Shown one piece after another: positions 1 to 5,569 of a stretch of DNA of 7,983 bases. The translations under genes were made by a program, and so were the position numbers. The DNA comes from an uncultured Actinomyces sp. (GTDB lineage Bacteria > Actinomycetota > Actinomycetes > Actinomycetales > Actinomycetaceae). The stretch spans positions 1 through 7,983 of the forward strand of contig CALIZH010000110.1 in assembly GCA_938028585.1 (NCBI GenBank), in the 5' to 3' direction. Position 1 is the first letter of the stretch. The number at the start of each line of letters is the position of its first letter. The notes beneath the pieces are model-generated. The model was not told the DNA's origin. It ran no database searches and was given only the letters and a program-made list of their open reading frames with translations.

Positions 1-522
1 ATGGTGAGTCGCCTCTGCGGATTGGCTGCGCAAGTGCCGCAAGACAAAGAAACTACGGCTCAATATGAGCGAATTTCTTCGATGATCAGAGGCATTGTCT
101 TGTTGGAACCTTGCATTGACCCGAGCTTGTCGACGCACTCAAGCTCGCTCTTTGCAGATGGTCCGATTTGGACGCGTCGCGCGGCAGCCGGTGCATGGCG
201 TCATTTCTTTGGGCATATGCAGGCTAAGGATGAATCGGGAAAGAAATTGGAGATTCCCGAAGCTCTTGTCGAATTGGCATTCCCCAAGCCTCGGGAACAT
301 ATGAGGGAAATTGGCTTCCCTCCGGCATTAGTTGTTGTGAATCCTGTCGATCCTCTTCGAGATGAGGGGATTGCTCTGGCAACTGGCCTGGTTGATAGTG
401 GGTGTATTGCTGAGTTGCACATGTTCGCGGGTACTTTTCACGGGTCGCTTTCAGTGCCTGACTCTGTTGCTTGGGGCGAGATTCGTTCATTGATCAGTCG
501 TTTTATGACGGAGAACAGCTGA
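1..522 (+). CDS. alpha/beta-hydrolase (acetyl-esterase/HSL-like), C-terminal part, 5' end outside window
   Basis: The 173 readable residues match the C-terminal half of the HSL-like alpha/beta-hydrolase family (esterases acting on short acyl esters). What is seen: NPVDPLRDEG at about 114-123, where D117 fits the catalytic Asp, and FHG at 146-148, where H147 fits the catalytic His. Between them is the usual small helix-strand unit. The family's HGG oxyanion motif and GDSAGG nucleophile motif are absent. The first residues (SRLCGLAAQ) resemble the helix that follows the nucleophile, so the frame almost certainly continues upstream and the ATG at position 1 is internal. The gene stops at TGA 520-522 and a strong hairpin follows. 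Its substrate is unknown. Removal of acetyl groups from carbohydrate is possible given the importer next door, but there is no direct evidence. It could also be a general carboxylesterase. Confidence 0.8.
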   Translation: MVSRLCGLAAQVPQDKETTAQYERISSMIRGIVLLEPCIDPSLSTHSSSLFADGPIWTRRAAAGAWRHFFGHMQAKDESGKKLEIPEALVELAFPKPREHMREIGFPPALVVVNPVDPLRDEGIALATGLVDSGCIAELHMFAGTFHGSLSVPDSVAWGEIRSLISRFMTENS

Positions 523-546
523 TAGAAAGTGGATGAGCTCAGAGAA

Positions 547-593
547 AGAGAGGGGTGCAACGTCGGCAGTGTGCCGGCGCTGCACCCTTCTCT
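547..593 (+). terminator. long near-perfect hairpin after the hydrolase gene, likely terminator
   Basis: The outer arms AGAGAGGGGTGCA (547-559) and TGCACCCTTCTCT (581-593) pair over 13 bp with one G-U wobble. After a single A/C mismatch, an inner 8-bp stem (561-568 with 572-579, one wobble) closes on a 3-nt loop. It starts 24 nt after the hydrolase stop. No T-tract follows (the sequence runs into ATATGCC), so it would be a hairpin-only terminator or a 3'-end stabiliser. Such U-poor terminators are known in actinobacteria. Confidence 0.65.
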
Positions 594-602
594 ATATGCC
601 CT

Positions 603-625
603 GTGAGCTGCAATTATTCGCTCAC
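603..625. promoter_or_regulatory. inverted repeat, candidate operator upstream of sugar importer
   Basis: GTGAGC (603-608) and GCTCAC (620-625) form a perfect 6-bp inverted repeat around an 11-nt AT-rich centre. It lies about 185 bp before the binding-protein start and upstream of the candidate promoter elements. Sugar-importer operons are commonly controlled by LacI-, GntR- or ROK-type regulators that bind such dyads. No regulator gene is present in the window. Six base pairs is short enough that chance is possible. Confidence 0.3.
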
Positions 626-642
626 CAAATATTCAGGGAACT

Positions 643-708
643 TTGTCAAGATCGTGACCGAAGTGTAACCATCGGGGCTGGAAAGCCGTTTCTACGTAGT
701 AATACAAT
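643..708 (+). promoter_or_regulatory. weak candidate promoter elements for the sugar importer operon
   Basis: Two partial candidates are visible. TTGTCA (643-648) and TGTAAC (664-669) are separated by 15 bp, which is short for a sigma-70 promoter. TAATAC/TACAAT (700-708) is a better -10-like element but has no convincing -35, as would suit an activator-dependent promoter. The second would start the transcript near 715, just before the 719-785 stem. An 8-bp palindrome CTACGTAG (692-699) sits immediately upstream of it. Neither candidate is strong. Confidence 0.25.
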
Positions 709-718
709 TCACACCAAG

Positions 719-785
719 GACTTCCGTGTCATAGGGGCGCGGGAAGCCGGGCGACAGTGAAGCCGCAGGCAAACCGAAGGAAGTC
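719..785 (+). promoter_or_regulatory. possible structured 5' leader of the importer operon
   Basis: GACTTCC (719-725) pairs perfectly with GGAAGTC (779-785), closing a 53-nt G-rich loop. TGTC (727-730) could pair with GACA (753-756) inside it, and GCC/GGC (762-764, 768-770) with a GCA loop. The element ends 12 nt before the Shine-Dalgarno. I do not recognise a known riboswitch class. It may be a cis-acting leader or chance pairing in G-rich sequence. Confidence 0.25.
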
Positions 786-796
786 ACCGAACTATC

Positions 797-805
797 AAAG
801 GAGAG
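797..805 (+). promoter_or_regulatory. Shine-Dalgarno of the binding-protein gene
   Basis: AAAGGAGAG lies 4 nt before the ATG at 810, with the GGAG core 6 nt away. It is the best ribosome-binding site on the plus strand and fixes the start. It also agrees with the immediate lipoprotein signal peptide. Confidence 0.8.
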
Positions 806-809
806 TTCA

Positions 810-2177
810 ATGGCACGTCGTGCACTCGCCGCCGTTGCAGTTCTGGGCATTGCCGCCGTGGGACTGACAGCGTGCTCTGGATCCAAGGACAAGGCTGCTT
901 CTGGAAGCTCAGAAGGAAAGTCGCTTGTCGTTACCTACTACAAGACCTCGTCTTTCCCGCAGGTTGAAGACTTCATGAAGCGTGCGAAGGAAGAATTCGA
1001 GTCGACCCACAAGGGTGTCACCATCGATCTTCAGCCCGTTGAAGCCGAGGCTGACCAGTACTTCACCAAGCTCGCACTGATGAATAAGTCGAAGTCCAAG
1101 GCTCCCGACATCATCTATGAAGACACCTTCCAGGTCATGAGCGATGCTGCAGCCGGATACCTACTGCCCATCGATCAGTACGTGAAGGACTGGGATGAGT
1201 GGAGCCAGTACTCCGAAAGCTCGACTCAGGGCGCAAAGGGCATGGATGGCAAGCTCTACGGTGTTCCCTTCGGCACCGATACCCGCGGTATCTACTTCAA
1301 TAAGAAGATCTTCGAGCAGGCGGGTCTACCGACCGATTGGCAGCCCAAGAACTGGGACGAGATTCTTTCCGCAGCACGCACCATCAAGGAAAAGGTGCCC
1401 GACGTTATCCCCATGAACATCTACGCAGGCCGCGCCGGTGGCGAACAGACCACCATGCAGGGCTTCGAAATGCTGCTCTACGGAACTCAGGACACCCTGT
1501 ACAACACCGATACCAACAAGTGGGTCAGTGGCTCCCAGGGCTTTAAGGACGCTCTGACCTTCTACCAGACCGCATACTCCGAAGGCCTGGCCCCCTCCAA
1601 CGACGTTGCTCTGGACAAGGCAGTCGGTACTCGCGTTTCCACTGAGCTCCTCCCCAAGGGCAAGCTCGCCATCGATATCGATGGTTCCTGGCTTCCCTAC
1701 GTGTGGATGCAGGATTCCACCAAGTGGGCCGAATGGCAAGACACCATCGGTCTGGCAAAGATGCCGACTCAGAAGGGGCAAGAACCCGGATTCACCACGC
1801 TCTCAGGTGGCTGGGTGCTCTCCGTTGGATCCCAGACCAAGGATCCCGAGCTGGCAGCCGACTTCGTCAAGACCGCTCTGAATAAGAAGGGCTCCCTGCA
1901 GTACTCCATCGCGACCTCCGCGATTGCCGTCCGTAAGGACATCATCTCTGATCCTGAGTACCTCAAGGCCAACCCCTCCTTCGAGTTCTTCGCTGGAATC
2001 GTCCAGTACACGCACTTCCGCCCTGCAACTCCCGACTACCCGCAGATCTCCACGAATATCCAGACGGCCACCGAATCTGTGGTCACCAAGGAACAGACCC
2101 CCGAACAGGCCGCAAAGGCCTATGACGAGGGCCTGGTGAAGATCGTCGGCGAGAAGAACATCGAAGCGGCGAAGTAA
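810..2177 (+). CDS. sugar ABC transporter substrate-binding lipoprotein (CUT1 family)
   Basis: This is the extracytoplasmic binding protein of a carbohydrate importer (SBP_bac_1 family, 455 aa, usual length). A signal peptide with RR at residues 3-4 and a hydrophobic core ends in the lipobox LTAC, with Cys22 as the lipidated residue anchoring it to the outer face of the membrane. A Ser/Gly/Lys linker (about 23-37) precedes the fold. Family landmarks are GKLYGVPFGTDTRGIYFN (147-164), the hinge-region GKLAIDIDGSW (284-294), LSGGW (331-335) and RPATPDYPQIS (404-414). Many Trp, Tyr and Asp residues suit sugar stacking and hydrogen bonding. Every Lys codon I checked is AAG and C-ending codons dominate, which suggests high expression. 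A permease gene follows after one base. The substrate cannot be assigned; oligosaccharides such as malto-, xylo- or alpha-glucosides are family possibilities. Confidence 0.95.
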   Translation: MARRALAAVAVLGIAAVGLTACSGSKDKAASGSSEGKSLVVTYYKTSSFPQVEDFMKRAKEEFESTHKGVTIDLQPVEAEADQYFTKLALMNKSKSKAPDIIYEDTFQVMSDAAAGYLLPIDQYVKDWDEWSQYSESSTQGAKGMDGKLYGVPFGTDTRGIYFNKKIFEQAGLPTDWQPKNWDEILSAARTIKEKVPDVIPMNIYAGRAGGEQTTMQGFEMLLYGTQDTLYNTDTNKWVSGSQGFKDALTFYQTAYSEGLAPSNDVALDKAVGTRVSTELLPKGKLAIDIDGSWLPYVWMQDSTKWAEWQDTIGLAKMPTQKGQEPGFTTLSGGWVLSVGSQTKDPELAADFVKTALNKKGSLQYSIATSAIAVRKDIISDPEYLKANPSFEFFAGIVQYTHFRPATPDYPQISTNIQTATESVVTKEQTPEQAAKAYDEGLVKIVGEKNIEAAK

Positions 2178-2178
2178 C

Positions 2179-3120
2179 ATGTCCACCTCGGTTCGTGTGG
2201 GGACCGAGAGCACTGCGACCCTTGGCGGGCGACGCGAGACACTGATCTCTCGCATCGCCCGCCAAACGGGCCGAATGGGCCTGCTGTTTCCAGCAGTTGC
2301 TCTTATGGCGGTGTTCCTCATCGGTCCCATTGCATACTCGGTATATGGGTCTTTGACCAATGCCGCCCTTTCGGGCTACAAAGCGGCAAACCCCGAATTT
2401 GTTGGCCTCGAAAACTATGCGGAACTGCTGACCAGCAATGCTTTCTGGAAAGCAGTCCTGCTTACCGTCATCTTTGTGTTTGCGTCAGCTGTTGTCGGCC
2501 AGAACATCTTGGGTCTGGCCTTGGCAATGCTCATGCGTAAGGCGCCGAAGATCCTTTCCACACTTGTCGGTGGCGTTGTTGTGATCGCCTGGGTTATGCC
2601 CGAAATCGTCGCCGCCTTCGCGCTCTATGCTTTCTTCTCCACTGACGGAACACTCAACGTCCTGCTCAGTTACATCGGCCTCGGCGGAACAACCTGGCTC
2701 CTGACTTTCCCCATGTTCTCGGTCATCATGGCCAATATCTGGCGTGGTACGGCCTTCTCAATGATGGTGTACTCCGCGGCTCTCGCTGAGGTTCCACCGG
2801 AAATTCAAGAAGCGGCAAAAGTCGATGGAGCACGCGGATGGCAGCGTTTCTTCTTCGTCACCCTTCCCATGATCAAGGGCTCCATCTCCACCAACCTGCT
2901 CCTGACCACCCTTCAAACCCTGGGCGTCTTTACGCTCCTGTGGGTGATGACGGGCGGCGGTCCGGGAACCCAGTCAACGACCCTCCCGGTCATGGCCTAC
3001 CAAGAAGCCTTTAAGAACTCTCTGATTGGCTACGGTACGGCGATTGCCACGGTGACCATTGTGCTGGGTGCGCTTTTTGCTATGGTTTACATTCGCGCCT
3101 TGAAGCCGGAGGTGGACTGA
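2179..3120 (+). CDS. sugar ABC transporter permease, MalF-type (CUT1)
   Basis: One of two membrane subunits of the importer; with its partner it forms the sugar channel. It has 313 aa and six predicted membrane segments at roughly 34-56, 91-118, 126-152, 172-200, 235-258 and 284-306. The EAA loop that docks on the ATPase is clear: EAAKVDGARG (211-220) followed by LP (229-230). The chosen ATG lies one base after the upstream TAA and has no good Shine-Dalgarno, so translation is probably coupled to the binding protein. A strong hairpin (2222-2265) falls in codons 15-29. The only later ATG before the first membrane segment is codon 33 (2275), which would make the hairpin intergenic but remove the positively charged N-terminus. 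I keep 2179 because that N-terminus is usual in the family, but the start is not certain. Confidence 0.92.
   Translation: MSTSVRVGTESTATLGGRRETLISRIARQTGRMGLLFPAVALMAVFLIGPIAYSVYGSLTNAALSGYKAANPEFVGLENYAELLTSNAFWKAVLLTVIFVFASAVVGQNILGLALAMLMRKAPKILSTLVGGVVVIAWVMPEIVAAFALYAFFSTDGTLNVLLSYIGLGGTTWLLTFPMFSVIMANIWRGTAFSMMVYSAALAEVPPEIQEAAKVDGARGWQRFFFVTLPMIKGSISTNLLLTTLQTLGVFTLLWVMTGGGPGTQSTTLPVMAYQEAFKNSLIGYGTAIATVTIVLGALFAMVYIRALKPEVD
2222..2265 (+). promoter_or_regulatory. strong hairpin just downstream of the binding-protein gene, inside the permease 5' end
   Basis: TTGGCGGGCGA (2222-2232) pairs perfectly over 11 bp with TCGCCCGCCAA (2255-2265). After one C/A mismatch, GCGAGA (2234-2239) pairs with TCTCGC (2248-2253), leaving the 8-nt loop CACTGATC. 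It starts 44 nt after the binding-protein stop. Binding-protein genes in other importers, such as malE-malF, are often followed by stem-loops that protect their mRNA and lower permease output. Here the stem lies in coding sequence if the permease starts at 2179. No T-tract follows. Confidence 0.65.
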
Positions 3121-3150
3121 TGGCTACGCAAGCTAAGGAAATCCCCTCCG
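3107..3150 (+). promoter_or_regulatory. Shine-Dalgarno of second permease with possible masking stem
   Basis: GGAGG (3108-3112) sits 7 nt before the ATG at 3120 and decides that start. CGGAGG (3107-3112) is complementary to CCTCCG (3145-3150) early in the gene, so the site could be masked unless ribosomes finishing the first permease open it. The Shine-Dalgarno is clear; the masking stem is speculative. Confidence 0.55.
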
Positions 3151-3980
3151 TCGCTAATCCGCGTGAGAAAACGGTTCGCTTGATCTCAAGCATCGTCTTG
3201 GCATTGATCGGAATTTCATTCCTGATTCCATTGGCGTGGGTGCTCTTTGCCTCCTTCAACCCAACGGCAACCGTCTCCCTGAGTGTTCCTGAGCATTTCA
3301 CGACCGAGAATTACACGGATATCGCGACATTTGATCGAACCTGGCTTCCTCTGTGGAATTCTGCGCTCCTCTCCTTTGGAACGGCAATCTTGACCGTTGT
3401 TATCGGTGCACTCGCGGCCTACCCGCTTTCTCGTTACAAGAGTCGTTTCGCTCGCGGATTTATGTACACGATTCTTTTTGGAACCTGCTTACCTATTACG
3501 GCACTGATGGTTCCCGTGTACTCACTCTTCGTCAGCCTCGATCTGATCGATTCGATGCCCGGCATCATCTGCTTCATGACTGCAACCTCACTGCCCATGG
3601 CCGTGTGGATGCTCAAGAACTTCATGGACTCTGTCCCTGTGTCTCTTGAAGAAGCAGCCTGGGTCGATGGCGCCAGCGCCCTCAAGGCTCTGCGAACCAT
3701 TGTTCTTCCCCTGATGAAACCCGGTCTGTTGGTCGTCTTTATCTTCATATTCACCGCGACCTGGGGGAACTTCTTCGTTCCCTTCATCTTGACGACTGAT
3801 CCGGATATTCAGCCAGCTGCCGTCGCTATTTACCAGTTCTTCGGAACTCACGGAGCCGTTGTTTATGGAAAGCTTGCCGCATTCGCGGTGATCTATTCCA
3901 GCCCGGCTTTGGTTCTGTACGCAATCATGCAGAAGGTTTCCGGAGGAAGTTTCGCAATGGCAGGAGCAGTCAAGGGCTAG
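3120..3980 (+). CDS. sugar ABC transporter permease, MalG-type (CUT1)
   Basis: Second membrane subunit of the importer, 286 aa, the usual MalG-type length. Six predicted membrane segments fall at roughly 20-46, 80-103, 113-138, 145-166, 201-224 and 252-271. The ATPase-docking EAA loop reads LEEAAWVDGAS (177-187), followed by LP (196-197). The typical MalG-like region MVPVYSLFVSLDLIDS occupies 130-145. Its ATG shares one base with the TGA of the first permease (TGATG at 3118-3122), the mark of translational coupling. No ATPase gene follows; the next gene is mutY on the opposite strand, only 29 bp away. The importer therefore needs an ATPase encoded elsewhere, as in actinobacterial systems that share one MsiK-type subunit. 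The short cytoplasmic tail (FAMAGAVKG) is normal for this subfamily. Confidence 0.94.
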   Translation: MATQAKEIPSVANPREKTVRLISSIVLALIGISFLIPLAWVLFASFNPTATVSLSVPEHFTTENYTDIATFDRTWLPLWNSALLSFGTAILTVVIGALAAYPLSRYKSRFARGFMYTILFGTCLPITALMVPVYSLFVSLDLIDSMPGIICFMTATSLPMAVWMLKNFMDSVPVSLEEAAWVDGASALKALRTIVLPLMKPGLLVVFIFIFTATWGNFFVPFILTTDPDIQPAAVAIYQFFGTHGAVVYGKLAAFAVIYSSPALVLYAIMQKVSGGSFAMAGAVKG

Positions 3981-4004
3981 GCCCACCCCTCCAGGGTCCA
4001 GCCC

Positions 4005-4024
4005 CTTCCTCACTCCCGAGGAAG
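4005..4024. terminator. small hairpin at the convergent junction
   Basis: CTTCCTC (4005-4011) pairs perfectly with GAGGAAG (4018-4024) around the loop ACTCCC. It spans the mutY stop (TGA on the minus strand, 4012-4010) and starts 25 nt after the permease stop. It could help end transcription in either direction. No T-tract is seen on either side. Confidence 0.4.
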
Positions 4025-4912
4025 AGTGATGTGCCTGGTTGCCACCTCTTCGGCAACCAGGCCATCGCGTATCAGAGCCTCAATGACGCGAGGAGCCTGC
4101 TGCGGATCCGCGCCCTCCAAGCGTGCCGCGGCGACGGCCTCGTCAATCGAAATTCCTAAGGGAGAAGCGCGCAAAGCTGCCATCACCCGTCCCCGAGCCT
4201 GCCGGTCAGTTCCCTTCCACGCCTGACCACGAGGCCTCACCTCGGCGGGTGGGAAACCAGCGCCCGCCCAGGCGCAGTTCTTGCGCAGCGGGCACCCCGC
4301 ACACTTGGGGGAGCGCTGGGTGCAGACCAGCGCGCCAAACTCCATGATCGCCACATTCCACAGCGCGCACTCTGCACCGTCTTCGGGCAGCCATTCCATC
4401 GCCGCAGCGAACTCAGACCGCGAAGGTGCGGAACGTCGCGCGAACTCAACTCCGTCGCAGATACGCGCGAACACCCGCCGAATATTCGTATCAAGGACGG
4501 GAACGCGCTGATGGAACTGGAAGGATGCAATTGCGCTGGCGGTGTAGGGCCCGATTCCCGGCAGGTCCAGCAAGGCCTCGTAGGAGGAAGGGAGAACGCC
4601 CCCGAAATCGCGCGTGATACTCAGCGCGCAGTCGCGAAGGCGCAGAGCCCGCGATGGGTAACCCAGGTGGCTCCATTCGACAAGCACCTCGGCCGGTGAT
4701 GCTTTCGCCAGATCTGCGGGAGTCGGCCACAGACTCATCCAGCGCTCCCAAATCGGCTGAACGCGAGGGATGGGGGTTTGCTGGCTCATGACCTCAAAAA
4801 CAAGCGTGCCCCACGGGGAAACATCATCGGCACGCATGGGAAGATCGCGGCGATGAAGGCGGTACCACTCCATGATGGCACTACGGGCAGTTTCTATTTC
4901 GGTCACAGGCAC
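4010..4912 (-). CDS. mutY: A/G-specific adenine DNA glycosylase MutY
   Basis: Base-excision repair enzyme that removes adenine mispaired with 8-oxoguanine (or G). In order: catalytic Glu40 in FEVMSQQT, the helix-hairpin-helix LPGIGPYTASA (117-127), catalytic Asp141 in PVLDTNIRRV, and the 4Fe-4S ligands Cys197, Cys204, Cys207 and Cys213 in the exact C-x6-C-x2-C-x5-C pattern. At 300 aa it is shorter than the E. coli enzyme (about 350) and lacks a recognisable NUDIX-like 8-oxoG domain. The tail after KGTDRQARGR (233-242) looks like a small helical domain, as in mycobacterial MutY. The usual LPWR near the N-terminus reads LPMR (24-27). The start is GTG at 4912 with no Shine-Dalgarno; a TAAGCT six bases upstream suggests a leaderless mRNA. 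An internal ATG at codon 14 is the alternative start. Confidence 0.95.
   Translation of the reverse strand: MPVTEIETARSAIMEWYRLHRRDLPMRADDVSPWGTLVFEVMSQQTPIPRVQPIWERWMSLWPTPADLAKASPAEVLVEWSHLGYPSRALRLRDCALSITRDFGGVLPSSYEALLDLPGIGPYTASAIASFQFHQRVPVLDTNIRRVFARICDGVEFARRSAPSRSEFAAAMEWLPEDGAECALWNVAIMEFGALVCTQRSPKCAGCPLRKNCAWAGAGFPPAEVRPRGQAWKGTDRQARGRVMAALRASPLGISIDEAVAAARLEGADPQQAPRVIEALIRDGLVAEEVATRHITLPRE
4033..4062. terminator. 11-bp hairpin within the 3' end of mutY, possible terminator of the importer operon
   Basis: GCCTGGTTGCC (4033-4043) and GGCAACCAGGC (4052-4062) are perfect complements around the 8-nt loop ACCTCTTC. It begins 53 nt beyond the permease stop, where an operon terminator is expected, yet it encodes residues of MutY (in the region LVAEEVATRH). 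No T-tract follows. The stem is certain; the terminator role is inferred. Confidence 0.5.
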
Positions 4913-4918
4913 ACAGGT

Positions 4919-4924
4919 AGCTTA
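4919..4924 (-). promoter_or_regulatory. candidate -10 element for leaderless mutY transcript
   Basis: On the minus strand TAAGCT (TAnnnT type) is followed by 6 nt and then the GTG at 4912. This would place the transcription start at or next to the start codon. The lack of any Shine-Dalgarno before the GTG agrees. No convincing -35 is visible. Confidence 0.35.
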
Positions 4925-4954
4925 GCCGTCACCCAACGCGCCCGCTGAGGCGAG

Positions 4955-4960
4955 TAGGCT
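4955..4960 (+). promoter_or_regulatory. candidate -10 element for dcd
   Basis: TAGGCT fits the actinobacterial TAnnnT -10 pattern and lies in the 75-bp gap between the divergent mutY and dcd genes. It would give a 5' leader of about 20 nt. No clear -35 element and only a weak ribosome-binding site (GAGAATGG) are seen. Confidence 0.3.
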
Positions 4961-4987
4961 CACCCCAAACTGTGCGAGAATGGCAGC

Positions 4988-5569
4988 ATGCTGCTCAGTG
5001 ATCGCGATATTTCAGCAAGCCTTGATAGCGGACGTATTCAATTGGATCCGCTTGATCGCTCTCTGATTCAACCCGCAAGTATTGACGTGCGTTTGGATCG
5101 ACTCTTCCGCCTCTTCGATAATCACCGCTATCCGGTGATCGATCCCGCTGCCGATCAATCTGACCTGACCCACAGTGTGGACGTGGGACCGGATGATCCC
5201 TTCGTGCTGCACCCCGGTGAGTTTGTGCTGGGTGCCACCTATGAGCTGGTGACTCTGGGTGACGACATCGCAGCGCGCCTTGAGGGAAAGTCTTCGCTGG
5301 GTCGCTTGGGCCTGCTCACGCACTCAACCGCTGGCTTCATTGACCCAGGCTTCTCTGGCCACGTCACCTTGGAACTGTCGAATACTGCGACCATGCCGAT
5401 CCTGCTCTACCCGGGCATGAAGATTGGTCAGCTGTGCTTCTTTGACCTGTCCTCGCCCGCCGAGCACCCTTACGGCAGTGAAGGCTTGGGTTCGCACTAC
5501 CAGGGGCAGCGCGGGCCGACGCCCTCGCGTACTCACCTTCGCTTTAGTCGCACCCGTATCGAGCGTTGA
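4988..5569 (+). CDS. dcd: dCTP deaminase, probably the dUMP-forming (bifunctional) type
   Basis: Trimeric nucleotide enzyme of the dUTPase superfamily that deaminates dCTP on the way to dTMP. At 193 aa it aligns along its whole length with my recollection of the M. tuberculosis enzyme (about 190 aa). Conserved blocks are IQPASIDVRLD (27-37), FVLHPGEFVLG (72-82), RLEGKSSLGRLGLLTHSTAG (97-116), FIDPGFSGHVTLELSN (117-132) with Glu129 as the catalytic residue, PGMKIGQLCF (142-151) and the C-terminal YQGQRGPTPSR (171-181) that closes over the nucleotide. TAGFIDPGF, where E. coli has TAHRIDPGW, is the pattern of the bifunctional deaminase/dUTPase, which makes dUMP directly and avoids free dUTP. The ATG at 4988 gives the conserved N-terminus MLLSDRDI. 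The stop overlaps the next gene by 4 bp. Confidence 0.95.
   Translation: MLLSDRDISASLDSGRIQLDPLDRSLIQPASIDVRLDRLFRLFDNHRYPVIDPAADQSDLTHSVDVGPDDPFVLHPGEFVLGATYELVTLGDDIAARLEGKSSLGRLGLLTHSTAGFIDPGFSGHVTLELSNTATMPILLYPGMKIGQLCFFDLSSPAEHPYGSEGLGSHYQGQRGPTPSRTHLRFSRTRIER

Noticed and set aside
1..3. ATG at the first base as the true start of the hydrolase
   Set aside because: The family nucleophile and oxyanion motifs would be missing; the frame is better read as continuing from outside the window.
533..760. 75-codon open frame on the plus strand between the hydrolase and the importer
   Set aside because: It runs through the long hairpin, has no Shine-Dalgarno and its product has no recognisable features; it is probably chance.
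757..785. Slight resemblance of the GCAGGCAAACCGAAGG stretch to glycine-riboswitch core sequences
   Set aside because: The rest of the aptamer is missing, the pairing does not match and the downstream genes are sugar transport.
1326..1781. 151-codon minus-strand frame opposite the binding-protein gene
   Set aside because: The plus-strand gene is certain; the reverse frame is an artefact of strongly C-ending codons and has no start signal.
1803..2360. 185-codon minus-strand frame across the binding-protein/permease junction
   Set aside because: It is a shadow of two well-supported genes, and its product has no domain or signal.
5121..5139. 7-bp inverted repeat ATCACCG/CGGTGAT with 5-nt loop inside dcd
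   Set aside because: It lies mid-gene in conserved protein sequence; a stem of this size is expected by chance and nothing else points to a role.
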